Part shown: one piece after another, positions 18,958-27,529 of the stretch
How the letters are laid out: the number at the start of each line of letters is the position of its first letter
Numbering within the stretch: the stretch's first letter is position 1
NCBI RefSeq assembly: GCF_013403915.1
Contig: NZ_JABFDI010000021.1
Location: 1-59,338, forward strand
DNA length: 59,338 nt
Source of the DNA: Winogradskyella pacifica
Lineage (GTDB): Bacteria; Bacteroidota; Bacteroidia; Flavobacteriales; Flavobacteriaceae
Direction: 5' to 3'
Program-made: the position numbers and the translations under genes
The notes under the pieces: generated by a model
Database searches by the model: none
Told to the model about the DNA's origin: nothing
The model's input: the letters and a program-made list of their open reading frames with translations, nothing else

Positions 18958-19098
18958 ATGAACACAATAATTCAAAACATATTAGTTTTTGCTGCATTAG
19001 GATTGGCCTTACTTTTTCTAGTACGAAAATACATTTGGTCCCCTAAGAAAAAATCAGCTAAAGCTTGTGGCGGCGATGATGGCTGTGGATGTCATTAG
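18958..19098 (+). CDS. FeoB-associated Cys-rich membrane protein
   Basis: A 46-residue peptide: a short N-terminus, one membrane helix (ILVFAALGLALLFLV), a basic stretch (KKKSAK) and a Cys-rich tail ending ACGGDDGCGCH. This matches the small FeoB-associated Cys-rich family (FeoC-like position) found after feoB in many Bacteroidota. The ATG begins 1 nt after the feoB stop codon. The cysteines could bind iron at the FeoB exit, but the role is inferred from context. Confidence 0.85.
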   Translation: MNTIIQNILVFAALGLALLFLVRKYIWSPKKKSAKACGGDDGCGCH

Positions 19099-19322
19099 TC
19101 GTTATCATAATCGCTTACATTTTCGATTATAAATCTAACAAAACAACGTTTTTAAAAGACCTCATCAGTGGTATTCTTATATGCTTTGGTCTTTTTATCT
19201 CAGCCCTAGTATTTGTAGTGCTATTTGACCTTAAAATCATTCACGGTGTTTTCTGTGTGAGTATAGAAATCATTCTCCTGTTTGCCTTAAAAGCTTTTAT
19301 ACAGAGTAATAGTAGTAAGTAA
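19089..19322 (+). CDS. Small membrane protein of unknown function
   Basis: 77 residues, mostly two or three hydrophobic helices (VVIIIAYIF; LISGILICFGLFISALVFVVLF; IEIILLFALKAFI) with a short polar tail. The ATG lies inside the last codons of the preceding Cys-rich gene, a 10-nt overlap in a different frame, which suggests coupling to the feo operon. No family recognised. It converges with the lipoprotein gene ending at 19330. Confidence 0.55.
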   Translation: MSLVVIIIAYIFDYKSNKTTFLKDLISGILICFGLFISALVFVVLFDLKIIHGVFCVSIEIILLFALKAFIQSNSSK

Positions 19323-19329
19323 GTTGATT

Positions 19330-20139
19330 TTATTTTTCTATAAAATCTGCAGGAATAGAAAACGTATCAGCATTTGGCGTCACAAACTTTACATTATTGA
19401 TAATCGTATTACCAATCACTTTACCTAAACCAGCATCTTTAGACCACTCATAAAATTCCCAGTTATGTGCAATTGGCACACCATCAATCATTTTATAATT
19501 AGAGTAACCTATAGCATGCGGATCTGATTCCGCTGCTTCTGTAGATTTATTAACGGTAACAATGTAAGCTACATAATCCATCATATTGGTTTTTGGATCA
19601 CTGTAAACAATATACCAATCATCTGGTGCATCGCCCGTATTAGCTTCAAACGTTAAATGTTGCGAATTGTATGTTTTATCATTAAGTTTTGCACTTTCTA
19701 CATCAGACCATATAGTTCCTTGGTCGCTCAACTTAGTAGGAAACAATAAGAAATACATCCATGTGTAAGCATCAAATCGTGCTGCTTTACCGTTTGTAAG
19801 ATTTGGAGAATGGAATACTTTTTCGCCATCATAATAAATAAAAGTACCATCATTCAATTCAATTTTTCCTTTTGTTGAATTGGTTAAAAACGTCATTTTT
19901 CCATTAAGGCGTTCACTACCACCAAAACTGACCACCATATCTAACTCAATAGCTTCGTTAGATAAAAACACATCTTTGTTATAAGCTTTTTCAATAGTTT
20001 CTACAGGTGTGAGAATCTTATTTTCTACTATCGGTTCTGACGTTTCTGCTTCAATTGACTCTTTCTTTTCACTTTTACAACTTGTAGCAAGTATTACAAG
20101 CAAAACACAAACGATACTAGACTTAAACATATGAGACAT
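19330..20139 (-). CDS. Lipoprotein, possibly DUF6503-like
   Basis: 269 residues with a lipoprotein signal ending LATSCKSE. The body is a beta-rich domain with phrases such as GKMTFLTNSTKGKIELNDGTFIYYDGEKVF and DDWYIVYSDPKTNMMDYVAYIVT. These resemble outer-membrane lipoprotein-sorting-like beta folds, and I think of the flavobacterial DUF6503 group, at modest certainty. It lies between feo and the DtxR regulator; no direct functional link can be shown. Confidence 0.6.
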   Translation of the reverse strand: MSHMFKSSIVCVLLVILATSCKSEKKESIEAETSEPIVENKILTPVETIEKAYNKDVFLSNEAIELDMVVSFGGSERLNGKMTFLTNSTKGKIELNDGTFIYYDGEKVFHSPNLTNGKAARFDAYTWMYFLLFPTKLSDQGTIWSDVESAKLNDKTYNSQHLTFEANTGDAPDDWYIVYSDPKTNMMDYVAYIVTVNKSTEAAESDPHAIGYSNYKMIDGVPIAHNWEFYEWSKDAGLGKVIGNTIINNVKFVTPNADTFSIPADFIEK

Positions 20140-20263
20140 ATTATAGAATTTTATTAAATGAGAATGACTTCAAAATTATAGTGTAAAATGAACACCAACG
20201 ATTAGACTTCATTATTTTAAGATAAGTTTAGCTTTTTAAGTGAGATTTTTACCAAGAGCGGAA

Positions 20264-20920
20264 TTAAATCTTCTTTAAGTATAAATTTTTAGCCACACTT
20301 TGAGAAACTACAATTTCAGAATTTTCTAAAGCTATTTTTATAGAATTATCAAAAGGTTCTTTATGCTTTACTGTTATTATTGTACCGAGCGCAATATGAT
20401 TACTGTCTAAATATTTTAAAAACTTAGAAGACGTATCATCCACTCCCACACATTTATAAGCAGAGCCAACTTCGGCTTTAGCCAAAACTATTTTTTCAAT
20501 ATGCTTAAAGTTACCTTCCTTATCAGGAATTGGATCTCCATGGGGATCATACGTAGGAAACTCTAAGAACGCATCTAGCTCATCAATCAATTTATCAGAT
20601 TTAATATGCTCTAAATGTTCTGCAACTTCATGAACCTCATCCCAAGAGAAATTTAGCTTCTCAACTAAAAACACTTCCCAAAGGCGATGTTTACGAATAA
20701 TATTTACAGCAACACGCTTACCGTCATCCGTTAAAGTAACACCTTGGTATTTTTTATAATCCGCATAATTCTTTTCAGATAGTTTTTTAATCATATCCGT
20801 AACAGAAGATGCCTTCGTCTGCATCGCAGAAGCTATAGCATTTGTATTCACCGTTTTTTCGCCATTACTGCTTAAATGGTAAATGGCTTTAATATAATTT
20901 TCTTCTGTTAGTGTAATCAT
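20264..20920 (-). CDS. DtxR/MntR-family metal-dependent transcriptional repressor
   Basis: 218 residues. The N-terminal winged helix (about 1-65; LTEENYIKAIYHLS, TNAIASAMQTKASSVTDMIKKL) is followed by the metal-binding dimerisation domain (HRLWEVFLVEKLNFSWDEVHEVAEHLEHI) and a C-terminal SH3-like domain (GTIITVKHKEPFDNSIKI). The family represses uptake genes when Fe2+ or Mn2+ is plentiful. It is divergent from the TonB receptor, and a palindromic operator lies over the -33 regions of both promoters. It likely controls itself, the receptor and perhaps the ABC transporter and feo genes. Confidence 0.92.
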   Translation of the reverse strand: MITLTEENYIKAIYHLSSNGEKTVNTNAIASAMQTKASSVTDMIKKLSEKNYADYKKYQGVTLTDDGKRVAVNIIRKHRLWEVFLVEKLNFSWDEVHEVAEHLEHIKSDKLIDELDAFLEFPTYDPHGDPIPDKEGNFKHIEKIVLAKAEVGSAYKCVGVDDTSSKFLKYLDSNHIALGTIITVKHKEPFDNSIKIALENSEIVVSQSVAKNLYLKKI

Positions 20921-20937
20921 AGTTTTATCGTGTAAAG

Positions 20938-20945
20938 CAAATATA
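20938..20945 (-). promoter_or_regulatory. -7 element of the DtxR-type repressor gene
   Basis: CAAATATA on the plus strand is TATATTTG on the minus strand, 18 bp before the repressor ATG. The -33 position falls inside the palindrome at 20966-20991. Confidence 0.6.
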
Positions 20946-20965
20946 GAAAAAGTAAACTTCTTAAA

Positions 20966-20991
20966 ATATTTTTAGACTAATCTAAAAATAT
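20966..20991. promoter_or_regulatory. Candidate DtxR-type operator between repressor and TonB receptor
   Basis: Arms ATATTTTTAGA and TCTAAAAATAT are exact reverse complements around a CTAA centre (11-bp arms). The site covers the -33 position of both divergent promoters. Its symmetry and its place beside a DtxR-family gene make it the likely binding site of that repressor. Confidence 0.65.
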
Positions 20992-20994
20992 ATT

Positions 20995-21002
20995 TATATT
21001 TG
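20995..21002 (+). promoter_or_regulatory. -7 element of the TonB receptor operon
   Basis: TATATTTG, exact consensus, 17 bp before the ATG at 21020. TTAG replaces TTTG at the -33 position and lies inside the operator palindrome. Confidence 0.65.
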
Positions 21003-21019
21003 CTTAAAAAATAATAAAG

Positions 21020-23320
21020 ATGAGACTAATATTACTTTTACTTTTTGCTTCAGTCACTTGTATAAATGCCCAAAACACTTATGAAATTACTGGTCGAGTA
21101 ACTTCGGAAGGACAACCACTACCTTCTGCCAATATTTATATTGAAGACAATTCAAAAGGAACACTATCTGATGACAATGGAAATTTTATCATAAAAGATT
21201 TAAAAGCAGGTACCTATATTCTTGTCGCGTCATTCACAGGCATTAAAACGGAAACAAAACGCGTTTCTATCACAACTGATAATGTGTATGTCACGTTCGA
21301 TTTAATCAATAAAAATGATTTAGACGAAGTGGTCATTACAGGGACACGTACAGAAAAACGTCGTACAGATTCTCCTGTTATCGTTAATCTAATTAATAGC
21401 GAAACTTTAGAACAGGTTGTAGCCACTGATCTTTCTGAAGGCTTACGTTTTCAACCAGGACTTCGTGTTGAAATGGATTGTCAAACGTGTAATTATAGTC
21501 AAATTCGTATGAACGGACTTCAAGGTGGATACTCTCAAATCCTTATTAACGGACGTCCTATTTTTAGCCCATTAACTGGACTATATGGTTTAGAACAAAT
21601 CCCAGTTAATATGATAGAACGCATTGAGGTTGTTCGTGGTGGTGTCTCAGCACTCTACGGGTCTAGTGCCATCGGAGGAACCGTAAATGTCATTACCAAA
21701 ATCCCAAAACAAGATGGTTATAACTTTAGCTATACCTATCAGAACATCAACGGAGGCGCTGACCAAAATTTAATCAATGGAAATGCCACTGTAGTTAGCG
21801 ACGATTATAAATCTGGCGCGACCTTTTTTGTAAGTAACCGAACCCGAACAGCCTACGACGCCAATGACGATAATTTCTCTGAATTACCAGAACTAAAAAA
21901 TACCTCTTTTGGTGTTAATGCTTTTTTTCTACCTACAGAGAATTCAAAATTAGAAGTCAATTTAAGTAAGCTTTACGAGTACCGTTTTGGTGGTGAAATG
22001 GTAGATAAACCGGCTTATTTAACTCAACAATCCGAAGAGCGGGATCACCATGTGCTTATGGCGAGTTTAGATTATCAAATCAACTTTAACAACGATAAAA
22101 ATTCATTGATTTTATACTATGGAGGTCAGCGTACAGATCGTGACCATTACACCGGAATTATTCCGGATGATACTGATGAACAAACTGCCTTTTTTGCAGA
22201 TCCACCTTACGGAATCTCCGAAGTTACCACACATCAAGGAGGCGTTCAATTAAATAATAGATTCGATGACTTTTTAGGAGGAACAACGGTATTAACTGCT
22301 GGTGTAGAATACGTTTATGATGCTGTTATGGATGAAATTACGTCTTACAATTACCTCATCGATCAGACCACAAACAACTTAGGTGTATTTGTTCAGAATG
22401 ATTGGGAAGTTACTGAAGATATCAATTTTCTAGCGGGCTTTAGATTAGATGATCATAATTTGGTAGACAATGTTGTTTTTAGCCCACGGTTATCTTTACT
22501 CTATAAACTAAAAGAAACCACACAATTCCGTTTAGGTTGGGGAACTGGCTTTAGAGCGCCACAGGCTTTTGATACCGATTTACATATTGCTTTTGCTGGT
22601 GGTGGCATCTCTAGAATTTCACTTTCTGAAGATTTGATTGAAGAACGCTCTAACAGTTTTACCGCTTCAATGAATTACGATAAACCCACAGAACATTTTA
22701 TCGCTGGTTTTACAGTTGAAGGGTTTTACACTCATTTGGAGGATGCCTTTTTTCAATTTCCACTTGGCGAAGATGAATTTGGAGAACGTTTTGAAAAGCG
22801 AAATGGTAGTGGCGCAACCGTAAAAGGATTCACTTTAGAAACACGCGCTAATTTCGATTATGTTTTTGAAGTTGAAGCCGGATTCACAATACAATCAAGC
22901 AGATTTGACGATGCGGTAGAAAATATTGAAGGTTTAGAAACTAAACGCGAATTTTTAAGAACACCTAACGATTATGGTTATGCTACGTTAACGTACAAAC
23001 CGACAAAACAGTTTACAGCGAGTGCCAATTTAATCTATACAGGTCAAATGGATATTACCCATTTTGCAGGAGATGGCACAGGTCAAACCGTTGATGAATA
23101 CAATACAACAGATACGTTTACTGAATTGAGTTTGCGTTTGGGTTACACATTCAATCTACCAAAAATAAGCACAGGCATAGAATTTTATGGAGGTGTTAAG
23201 AATATTACCAATAGCTACCAAAGTGATTTTGATACTGGTAAAAATCGTGATAGCAACTATATTTATGGATCTGCAGCACCACGAACCTTTTTCTTAGGAC
23301 TTTCTATCAACTCTCTGTAA
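21020..23320 (+). CDS. TonB-dependent outer-membrane receptor, probably for metal
   Basis: 766 residues: signal peptide (1-17, ending INAQ), carboxypeptidase-like regulatory beta domain (about 20-105), plug (about 110-225; DEVVITGTRTEKRRTDSPV, RIEVVRGGVSALYGSSAIGGTVNVIT) and barrel ending in an aromatic strand (RTFFLGLSINSL). The plug has an unusual pair of cysteines in MDCQTCNY. There is no STN domain. The adjacent DtxR-type operator, a thioredoxin and a Zn/Mn ABC transporter downstream point to import of a transition-metal complex; which metal is open. Confidence 0.9.
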   Translation: MRLILLLLFASVTCINAQNTYEITGRVTSEGQPLPSANIYIEDNSKGTLSDDNGNFIIKDLKAGTYILVASFTGIKTETKRVSITTDNVYVTFDLINKNDLDEVVITGTRTEKRRTDSPVIVNLINSETLEQVVATDLSEGLRFQPGLRVEMDCQTCNYSQIRMNGLQGGYSQILINGRPIFSPLTGLYGLEQIPVNMIERIEVVRGGVSALYGSSAIGGTVNVITKIPKQDGYNFSYTYQNINGGADQNLINGNATVVSDDYKSGATFFVSNRTRTAYDANDDNFSELPELKNTSFGVNAFFLPTENSKLEVNLSKLYEYRFGGEMVDKPAYLTQQSEERDHHVLMASLDYQINFNNDKNSLILYYGGQRTDRDHYTGIIPDDTDEQTAFFADPPYGISEVTTHQGGVQLNNRFDDFLGGTTVLTAGVEYVYDAVMDEITSYNYLIDQTTNNLGVFVQNDWEVTEDINFLAGFRLDDHNLVDNVVFSPRLSLLYKLKETTQFRLGWGTGFRAPQAFDTDLHIAFAGGGISRISLSEDLIEERSNSFTASMNYDKPTEHFIAGFTVEGFYTHLEDAFFQFPLGEDEFGERFEKRNGSGATVKGFTLETRANFDYVFEVEAGFTIQSSRFDDAVENIEGLETKREFLRTPNDYGYATLTYKPTKQFTASANLIYTGQMDITHFAGDGTGQTVDEYNTTDTFTELSLRLGYTFNLPKISTGIEFYGGVKNITNSYQSDFDTGKNRDSNYIYGSAAPRTFFLGLSINSL

Positions 23321-23333
23321 TCAGAAAAATGCA

Positions 23334-23804
23334 ATGAAAATTTCTCTCAATTTAGTCATGTTAGTCATGGTCAGCACAGTCTTTTCACAATCAGAAAAGG
23401 CTGTGAATTGGCTTAATTTTGAACAATTAGAAGAGTCTCTTCAAGTACAACCTAAAAAAGTATTCATTGATTTTTATGCCGACTGGTGTTCACCTTGCCT
23501 AAAAATGCAAAAAGAAGTTTTTACAGACACCCTAATTATTGATTTACTTAACAAAGATTATTACGCTGTTAAAATGAATGTTGAAACAAAGGACACTATA
23601 TATTTCGGCAATCAGCTTTTCATCAACAAACGTTTAAACAAAAGAAACCCTATTCATCAAATTCCATTATTAATGGCAAGGCAAAAAAACAAACCATTTT
23701 CATTGCCTGCATTAGTATTCTTAGACGAGAAATTTCAAGCTACAGCACGTTACTTTCAGTACCTCAATGTGAAACAACTTTCTAAAATTCTTTCAAATCA
23801 ATAA
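23334..23804 (+). CDS. Exported thioredoxin-family protein
   Basis: 156 residues with a signal peptide (1-18, ending VFSQ) and a thioredoxin fold carrying the active site WCSPCLKM in DFYADWCSPC at about 50-56. It should be a periplasmic thiol oxidoreductase. It begins 13 bp after the receptor stop and is surely in the same operon, suggesting a redox job in metal release or in keeping the receptor cysteines reduced (inference). Confidence 0.85.
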   Translation: MKISLNLVMLVMVSTVFSQSEKAVNWLNFEQLEESLQVQPKKVFIDFYADWCSPCLKMQKEVFTDTLIIDLLNKDYYAVKMNVETKDTIYFGNQLFINKRLNKRNPIHQIPLLMARQKNKPFSLPALVFLDEKFQATARYFQYLNVKQLSKILSNQ

Positions 23805-23881
23805 AAAACAGATTTGAATCCTACTAAAAACCGATTAACTCTTCTCATTTTTTAGTACCTTCGTAATAAATATTTAGATAT

Positions 23882-24793
23882 ATGAAAAAAATAATTTTCC
23901 TCTTAGCTATCACGCTCATTTTTACGGCTTGTAAGGATGAATCTAAAGATAATGGAAAACTGAATATTGTGACTACAACGACCATGATTACTGACTTAGT
24001 TGAGAATATCGGTGGAGATATGATTAATATACAAGGCTTAATGGGTTCTGGAGTCGATCCGCACTTATATAAAGCCAGCGAAGGTGATGTTTCTAAATTA
24101 GTCAATGCAGATATCATATTCTACAGCGGCTTACATTTAGAAGGAAAACTCGTAGAAGTCCTTGAAAAAATGGAGAGTTCCCAAAAAACAACCATAGCAC
24201 TCTCAGATGCTCTAGATGAAAACACACTTATAGGTTCTGAATATTTTGCTTCAAATTATGATCCACACGTTTGGTTCGATATTAATTATTTTGAACAATT
24301 TGCAAAAAAAGTAGCGGCTGTTTTATCTAAAAAAGATCCTAAAAACACGCAAAAATACGAAGCCAACAAGAATGCTTATATCCTTAAATTAGAAGCACTT
24401 CAGAATAACATAAAGCAGACCATAGAAACACTTCCAAAGGAAAAAAGGATATTAGTAACAGCTCATGATGCGTTTAATTATTTTGGAAAAGCCTACGGAT
24501 TTGAAGTCGTTGGTTTACAAGGTATATCAACAGCAACTGAAGCCGGTGTACAAGATGTTCAAAAATTGGCTACATTTATTATCGAAAAAAACATTAAAGC
24601 CATATTTATAGAAAGTTCTGTACCAAAACGAACGATTGAAGCTCTGCAAGCTTCTGTGAAATCTAAAGGACATGATGTAGAAATTGGAGGCACACTATAT
24701 TCTGATGCCCTTGGAAATGCCGGAACACCTGAAGGCACCTACATTGGTATGTTTGAGTATAATGTAAATACGATTGTAAATGCTTTAAAATAA
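23882..24793 (+). CDS. Zn/Mn ABC transporter substrate-binding lipoprotein (TroA/ZnuA family)
   Basis: 303 residues with lipoprotein signal ending FTACKDES (Cys17). It is a cluster 9 (A-I) metal-binding protein: GSGVDPHLYKAS, ASNYDPHVWFD, VTAHDAFNYFGKAYG and a late Asp in TLYSDALG supply the usual three His plus one acid. It captures Zn2+ or Mn2+ in the periplasm and passes it to the permeases encoded downstream. A possible -7 element TACCTTCG lies about 20 bp upstream, so it may also be expressed apart from the receptor. Confidence 0.9.
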   Translation: MKKIIFLLAITLIFTACKDESKDNGKLNIVTTTTMITDLVENIGGDMINIQGLMGSGVDPHLYKASEGDVSKLVNADIIFYSGLHLEGKLVEVLEKMESSQKTTIALSDALDENTLIGSEYFASNYDPHVWFDINYFEQFAKKVAAVLSKKDPKNTQKYEANKNAYILKLEALQNNIKQTIETLPKEKRILVTAHDAFNYFGKAYGFEVVGLQGISTATEAGVQDVQKLATFIIEKNIKAIFIESSVPKRTIEALQASVKSKGHDVEIGGTLYSDALGNAGTPEGTYIGMFEYNVNTIVNALK

Positions 24794-24794
24794 T

Positions 24795-24815
24795 ATTCAG
24801 TTGCAGTTTGCAGTG
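24795..24815. repeat. Intercistronic direct repeat, copy A
   Basis: ATTCAGTTGCAGTTTGCAGTG, starting 2 nt after the stop of the binding-protein gene. A near-identical copy (ATTCAGTTGGCGGTTGGCAG, then TG) starts 17 nt after the stop of the ATPase gene at 25850. The 244-bp remainder of the gap up to 25059 shows no gene. Confidence 0.5.
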
Positions 24816-25059
24816 AAGGCAATTTTAAAGAAATTAAATAAAAAGAAATTGAAAACTAATATTGCAAAGAAGAATGTCCTAGATCAATTCAGAGAATTGA
24901 ACATCAAAATTCAAAAATAATGAACGAAGGAATGTAGATGCGAGGAGCAGCCTCAAGCACGAAGTTCTAAAAGTGAGTGATGCTTTAGCAATTTTCTAAT
25001 TTTTGATTGTGATTTTTTGGTTCGTTTTGTATCAAGACAAAATGAACAGAACTAAAATT

Positions 25060-25833
25060 ATGAAAGAACAAACTATTGATAATAAGACTCCTGCTTCCTC
25101 AGGAGTAATTGCCGTAAAAGTAGACGATCTTACCGTTGCTTACAACTACAAACCGGTTCTTTGGGACATCGATTTAGAAATTCCAGAAGGAGTTTTAATG
25201 GCTATTGTTGGTCCGAATGGAGCAGGAAAATCCACACTTATAAAATCTATTTTAGGAATCTTAAAACCGATTGCAGGTAGTGTCACTATCTACGGAAAAC
25301 CTTATAAAAAGCAAAGACAACTCGTAGCTTATGTGCCTCAAAAAGGTAGTGTAGATTGGGATTTCCCTACCACAGCATTAGATGTAGTGATGATGGGAAC
25401 CTATGGAAGTCTAGGTTGGATAAAACGTCCTGGCCAAAAAGAGAAAAAAGCATCACTAGAAGCTTTAGAAAAAGTAGGGATGTTAGCGTTTAAAAGTCGA
25501 CAGATTAGTCAACTTTCGGGAGGACAACAACAACGTATTTTCTTAGCACGTGCTTTGGTACAAAATGCTTCTATCTATTTTATGGATGAACCATTTCAAG
25601 GAGTCGATGCCACCACTGAAATTGCCATCATTAACATCTTAAAAGAATTACGAAAAGCAGGTAAAACGGTTATTGTAGTGCATCACGATTTACAAACCGT
25701 ACCCGAATATTTTGATTGGGTAACCTTTTTAAATGTGAAGAAAATTGCCACAGGACCTGTAAAGGACATCTTCAATGACGATAACTTAACGAAGACCTAT
25801 GGTATTAATTATAAAGTGAGTATACAGGAGTAG
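25060..25833 (+). CDS. Zn/Mn ABC transporter ATP-binding protein
   Basis: Cytoplasmic ATPase of the metal importer. From the start chosen at 25060 (MKEQTIDN) it has 257 residues: Walker [10 protein letters not shown] at 51-59, signature LSGGQQQR, Walker B IYFMDEP, and switch His in VVHHD. It is closest to the TroB/MntB/ZnuC group ([22 protein letters not shown] is typical). Two upstream in-frame starts (25003 GTG and 25042 ATG) add only hydrophobic residues unlike the family. Confidence 0.92.
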   Translation: MKEQTIDNKTPASSGVIAVKVDDLTVAYNYKPVLWDIDLEIPEGVLMAIVGPNGAGKSTLIKSILGILKPIAGSVTIYGKPYKKQRQLVAYVPQKGSVDWDFPTTALDVVMMGTYGSLGWIKRPGQKEKKASLEALEKVGMLAFKSRQISQLSGGQQQRIFLARALVQNASIYFMDEPFQGVDATTEIAIINILKELRKAGKTVIVVHHDLQTVPEYFDWVTFLNVKKIATGPVKDIFNDDNLTKTYGINYKVSIQE

Positions 25834-25849
25834 AAACATAGTTGATCGT

Positions 25850-25871
25850 ATTCAGTTGGCGGTTGGCAGTG
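25850..25871. repeat. Intercistronic direct repeat, copy B
   Basis: Second copy of the repeat at 24795, here between the ATPase gene and the VOC gene. The two copies flank the ATPase gene in the same orientation, with about 1,055 bp between their starts. Confidence 0.5.
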
Positions 25872-25907
25872 CTTACTCTAATGAGAACTAAGAAAGCAAT
25901 AAAAAAC

Positions 25908-26300
25908 ATGAAATACGCATACACCATTTTATATGTCGAAGATGTTGAAAAGACAATGTCATTCTACGAAAACGCTTTTGGGTTTCAAAAAAAATTCATC
26001 ACACCAGAGCACGATTATGGCGAGCTACTTTCTGGAGAAACCACCATCGCTTTTGCGTCTCATTCCTTAGGAAATTCAAACTTTAAAAAAGGCTTTAAAC
26101 AACTTTCTATAAACGAAAAGCCAAACGGAATTGAAATGGCTTTTACAACTGAAAATATTGAAAATGATTTTAATAAAGCGATAAAAGCTGGAGCCATAGA
26201 ATACGAACCTATAATTGAAAAACCTTGGGGACAAAAAGTGGGGTATTTAAGAGATATTAATGGGTTTCTTATTGAAATTTGTACACCAATTAAGAATTAA
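25908..26300 (+). CDS. VOC (glyoxalase/bleomycin-resistance fold) protein
   Basis: 130 residues in two beta-alpha-beta-beta-beta units typical of the vicinal-oxygen-chelate superfamily (YTILYVEDVEKTMSFYENAFGF; YLRDINGFLIEICTP). The family includes glyoxalases, dioxygenases and resistance proteins; substrate cannot be told. The start at 25908 (MKYAYTILYVED) is taken because the fold begins there. It interrupts the ABC operon between ATPase and permease genes and is flanked by repeats, so it is probably a later insertion. Confidence 0.82.
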   Translation: MKYAYTILYVEDVEKTMSFYENAFGFQKKFITPEHDYGELLSGETTIAFASHSLGNSNFKKGFKQLSINEKPNGIEMAFTTENIENDFNKAIKAGAIEYEPIIEKPWGQKVGYLRDINGFLIEICTPIKN

Positions 26301-26310
26301 AATAGATACA

Positions 26311-26341
26311 GATCTCACAAGTTTTAGAAACCTTTGAGGCC
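26311..26341. repeat. Degenerate REP-type palindrome
   Basis: A 31-nt stretch aligning without gaps to the REP at 53866-53896, with about 22 identities (GATCTCACAAGTTTTAG then AAACCTTTGAGGCC). It lies between the VOC gene and the first permease, about 26 kb from the main cluster. Confidence 0.4.
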
Positions 26342-26380
26342 TACAAACTAAACGAAAAAAATATTACAAAGTAGGATGAG

Positions 26381-26400
26381 ATTCCTGCTTTCGCAAGAAT
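26381..26400. repeat. Short hairpin repeat ATTCCTG...AGAAT, copy A
   Basis: ATTCCTGCTTTCGCAAGAAT, ending 1 nt before the permease start codon. It matches the perfect hairpin ATTCCTGTCTTTACAGGAAT at 49838, which also stands just before a start codon. Here the right arm has one mismatch. Confidence 0.5.
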
Positions 26401-26401
26401 T

Positions 26402-27529
26402 GTGGATATAACAGAATACATAAAACTAGTCTTCACAGACTACACACTACGAACCATCACACTAGGAACAGCCATTTTAGGAGCTGTTACCGGAATGCTT
26501 GGTAGTTTTGCTGTACTCAGAAAACAAAGTTTATTAGGAGATGCCATCTCTCATGCGGCTTTACCTGGTATTGCTATCGCATTTTTAATTACTGGCGCCA
26601 AAGACAGTAATACATTATTAATCGGAGCATTAATTAGTGGTTTAATCGGTACGTTTTGGATAAGAGGTATTGTCACAAAAACCCACTTAAAATCAGATAC
26701 CGCTTTAGGTTTAATTCTATCCTTGTTTTTTGGATTCGGAATGTTGTTACTCACCTTTATTCAAAAACAACCTAATGCTAATCAAGCCGGATTAGACAAA
26801 TACCTCTTTGGACAAGCAGCAACTTTAGTAGAAAGTGATGTGTGGCTAATGGCCATTGTCACAGGACTTTGTTTAATTGTAATGCTCACCTTCTGGAAAG
26901 AATTTAAAATCCTATTATTTGATGCCGACTACACGCAAACACTCGGTTTCAACACTAAATTTATAGATATTCTTATTACGACATTTATTGTTTTGGCTAT
27001 TGTGTTAGGACTTCAAACTGTTGGTGTGGTTTTAATGAGCGCTATGCTTTTGGCACCTGCAGCTGCGGCTCGGCAATGGACAAATAGCTTATCAGTTATG
27101 GTATTCTTAGCCGCTATTTTTGGTGCGTTTTCTGGAGTCTTCGGGACTGCAATTAGCGCAAGTCAGAATAACTTATCTACGGGCCCTGTTATCGTTTTAG
27201 TGGCTGGCGTTTTTGTAATGTTTTCATTTATATTTTCCCCAAGTCGTGGCTTGTTGTTTAAGCAAATCCGATTTATTAAAAATCGTCGTGATTTAGAATT
27301 GCATAAAACTTTAGCATTTATGCATCATATTGCAGAAACACACGAAGATATTTCACATCCACACGCCATAAAACTTTTAAATAATTTTCAAGGTTATACA
27401 CGTTCTACACTTCAAAAATTGGTAGATAAGGACTATGTACAACTCGATGGAAATATGTGGAGTTTAACCAAAACAGGATTTGAAACCGCAGCCAATTTGT
27501 ACACTAAACAATCTACTGAAGATGAGTAA
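26402..27529 (+). CDS. Metal ABC transporter permease 1 with C-terminal winged-helix domain
   Basis: 375 residues. The first about 290 form the 8-9 helix permease of the ZnuB/TroC/MntC family (AVLRKQSLLGDAISHAALPG; VVLMSAMLLAPAAAARQW). The last about 80 are soluble: LHKTLAFMHHIAETH, HPHAIKLLNN, TRSTLQKLVDKDYVQLDGNMWSLTKTGFETA, which read as a winged helix like the DNA-binding half of DtxR proteins. The start is GTG at 26402. It overlaps the second permease by 8 nt (ATGAGTAA), and a VOC gene separates it from the ATPase gene. Confidence 0.9.
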   Translation: MDITEYIKLVFTDYTLRTITLGTAILGAVTGMLGSFAVLRKQSLLGDAISHAALPGIAIAFLITGAKDSNTLLIGALISGLIGTFWIRGIVTKTHLKSDTALGLILSLFFGFGMLLLTFIQKQPNANQAGLDKYLFGQAATLVESDVWLMAIVTGLCLIVMLTFWKEFKILLFDADYTQTLGFNTKFIDILITTFIVLAIVLGLQTVGVVLMSAMLLAPAAAARQWTNSLSVMVFLAAIFGAFSGVFGTAISASQNNLSTGPVIVLVAGVFVMFSFIFSPSRGLLFKQIRFIKNRRDLELHKTLAFMHHIAETHEDISHPHAIKLLNNFQGYTRSTLQKLVDKDYVQLDGNMWSLTKTGFETAANLYTKQSTEDE

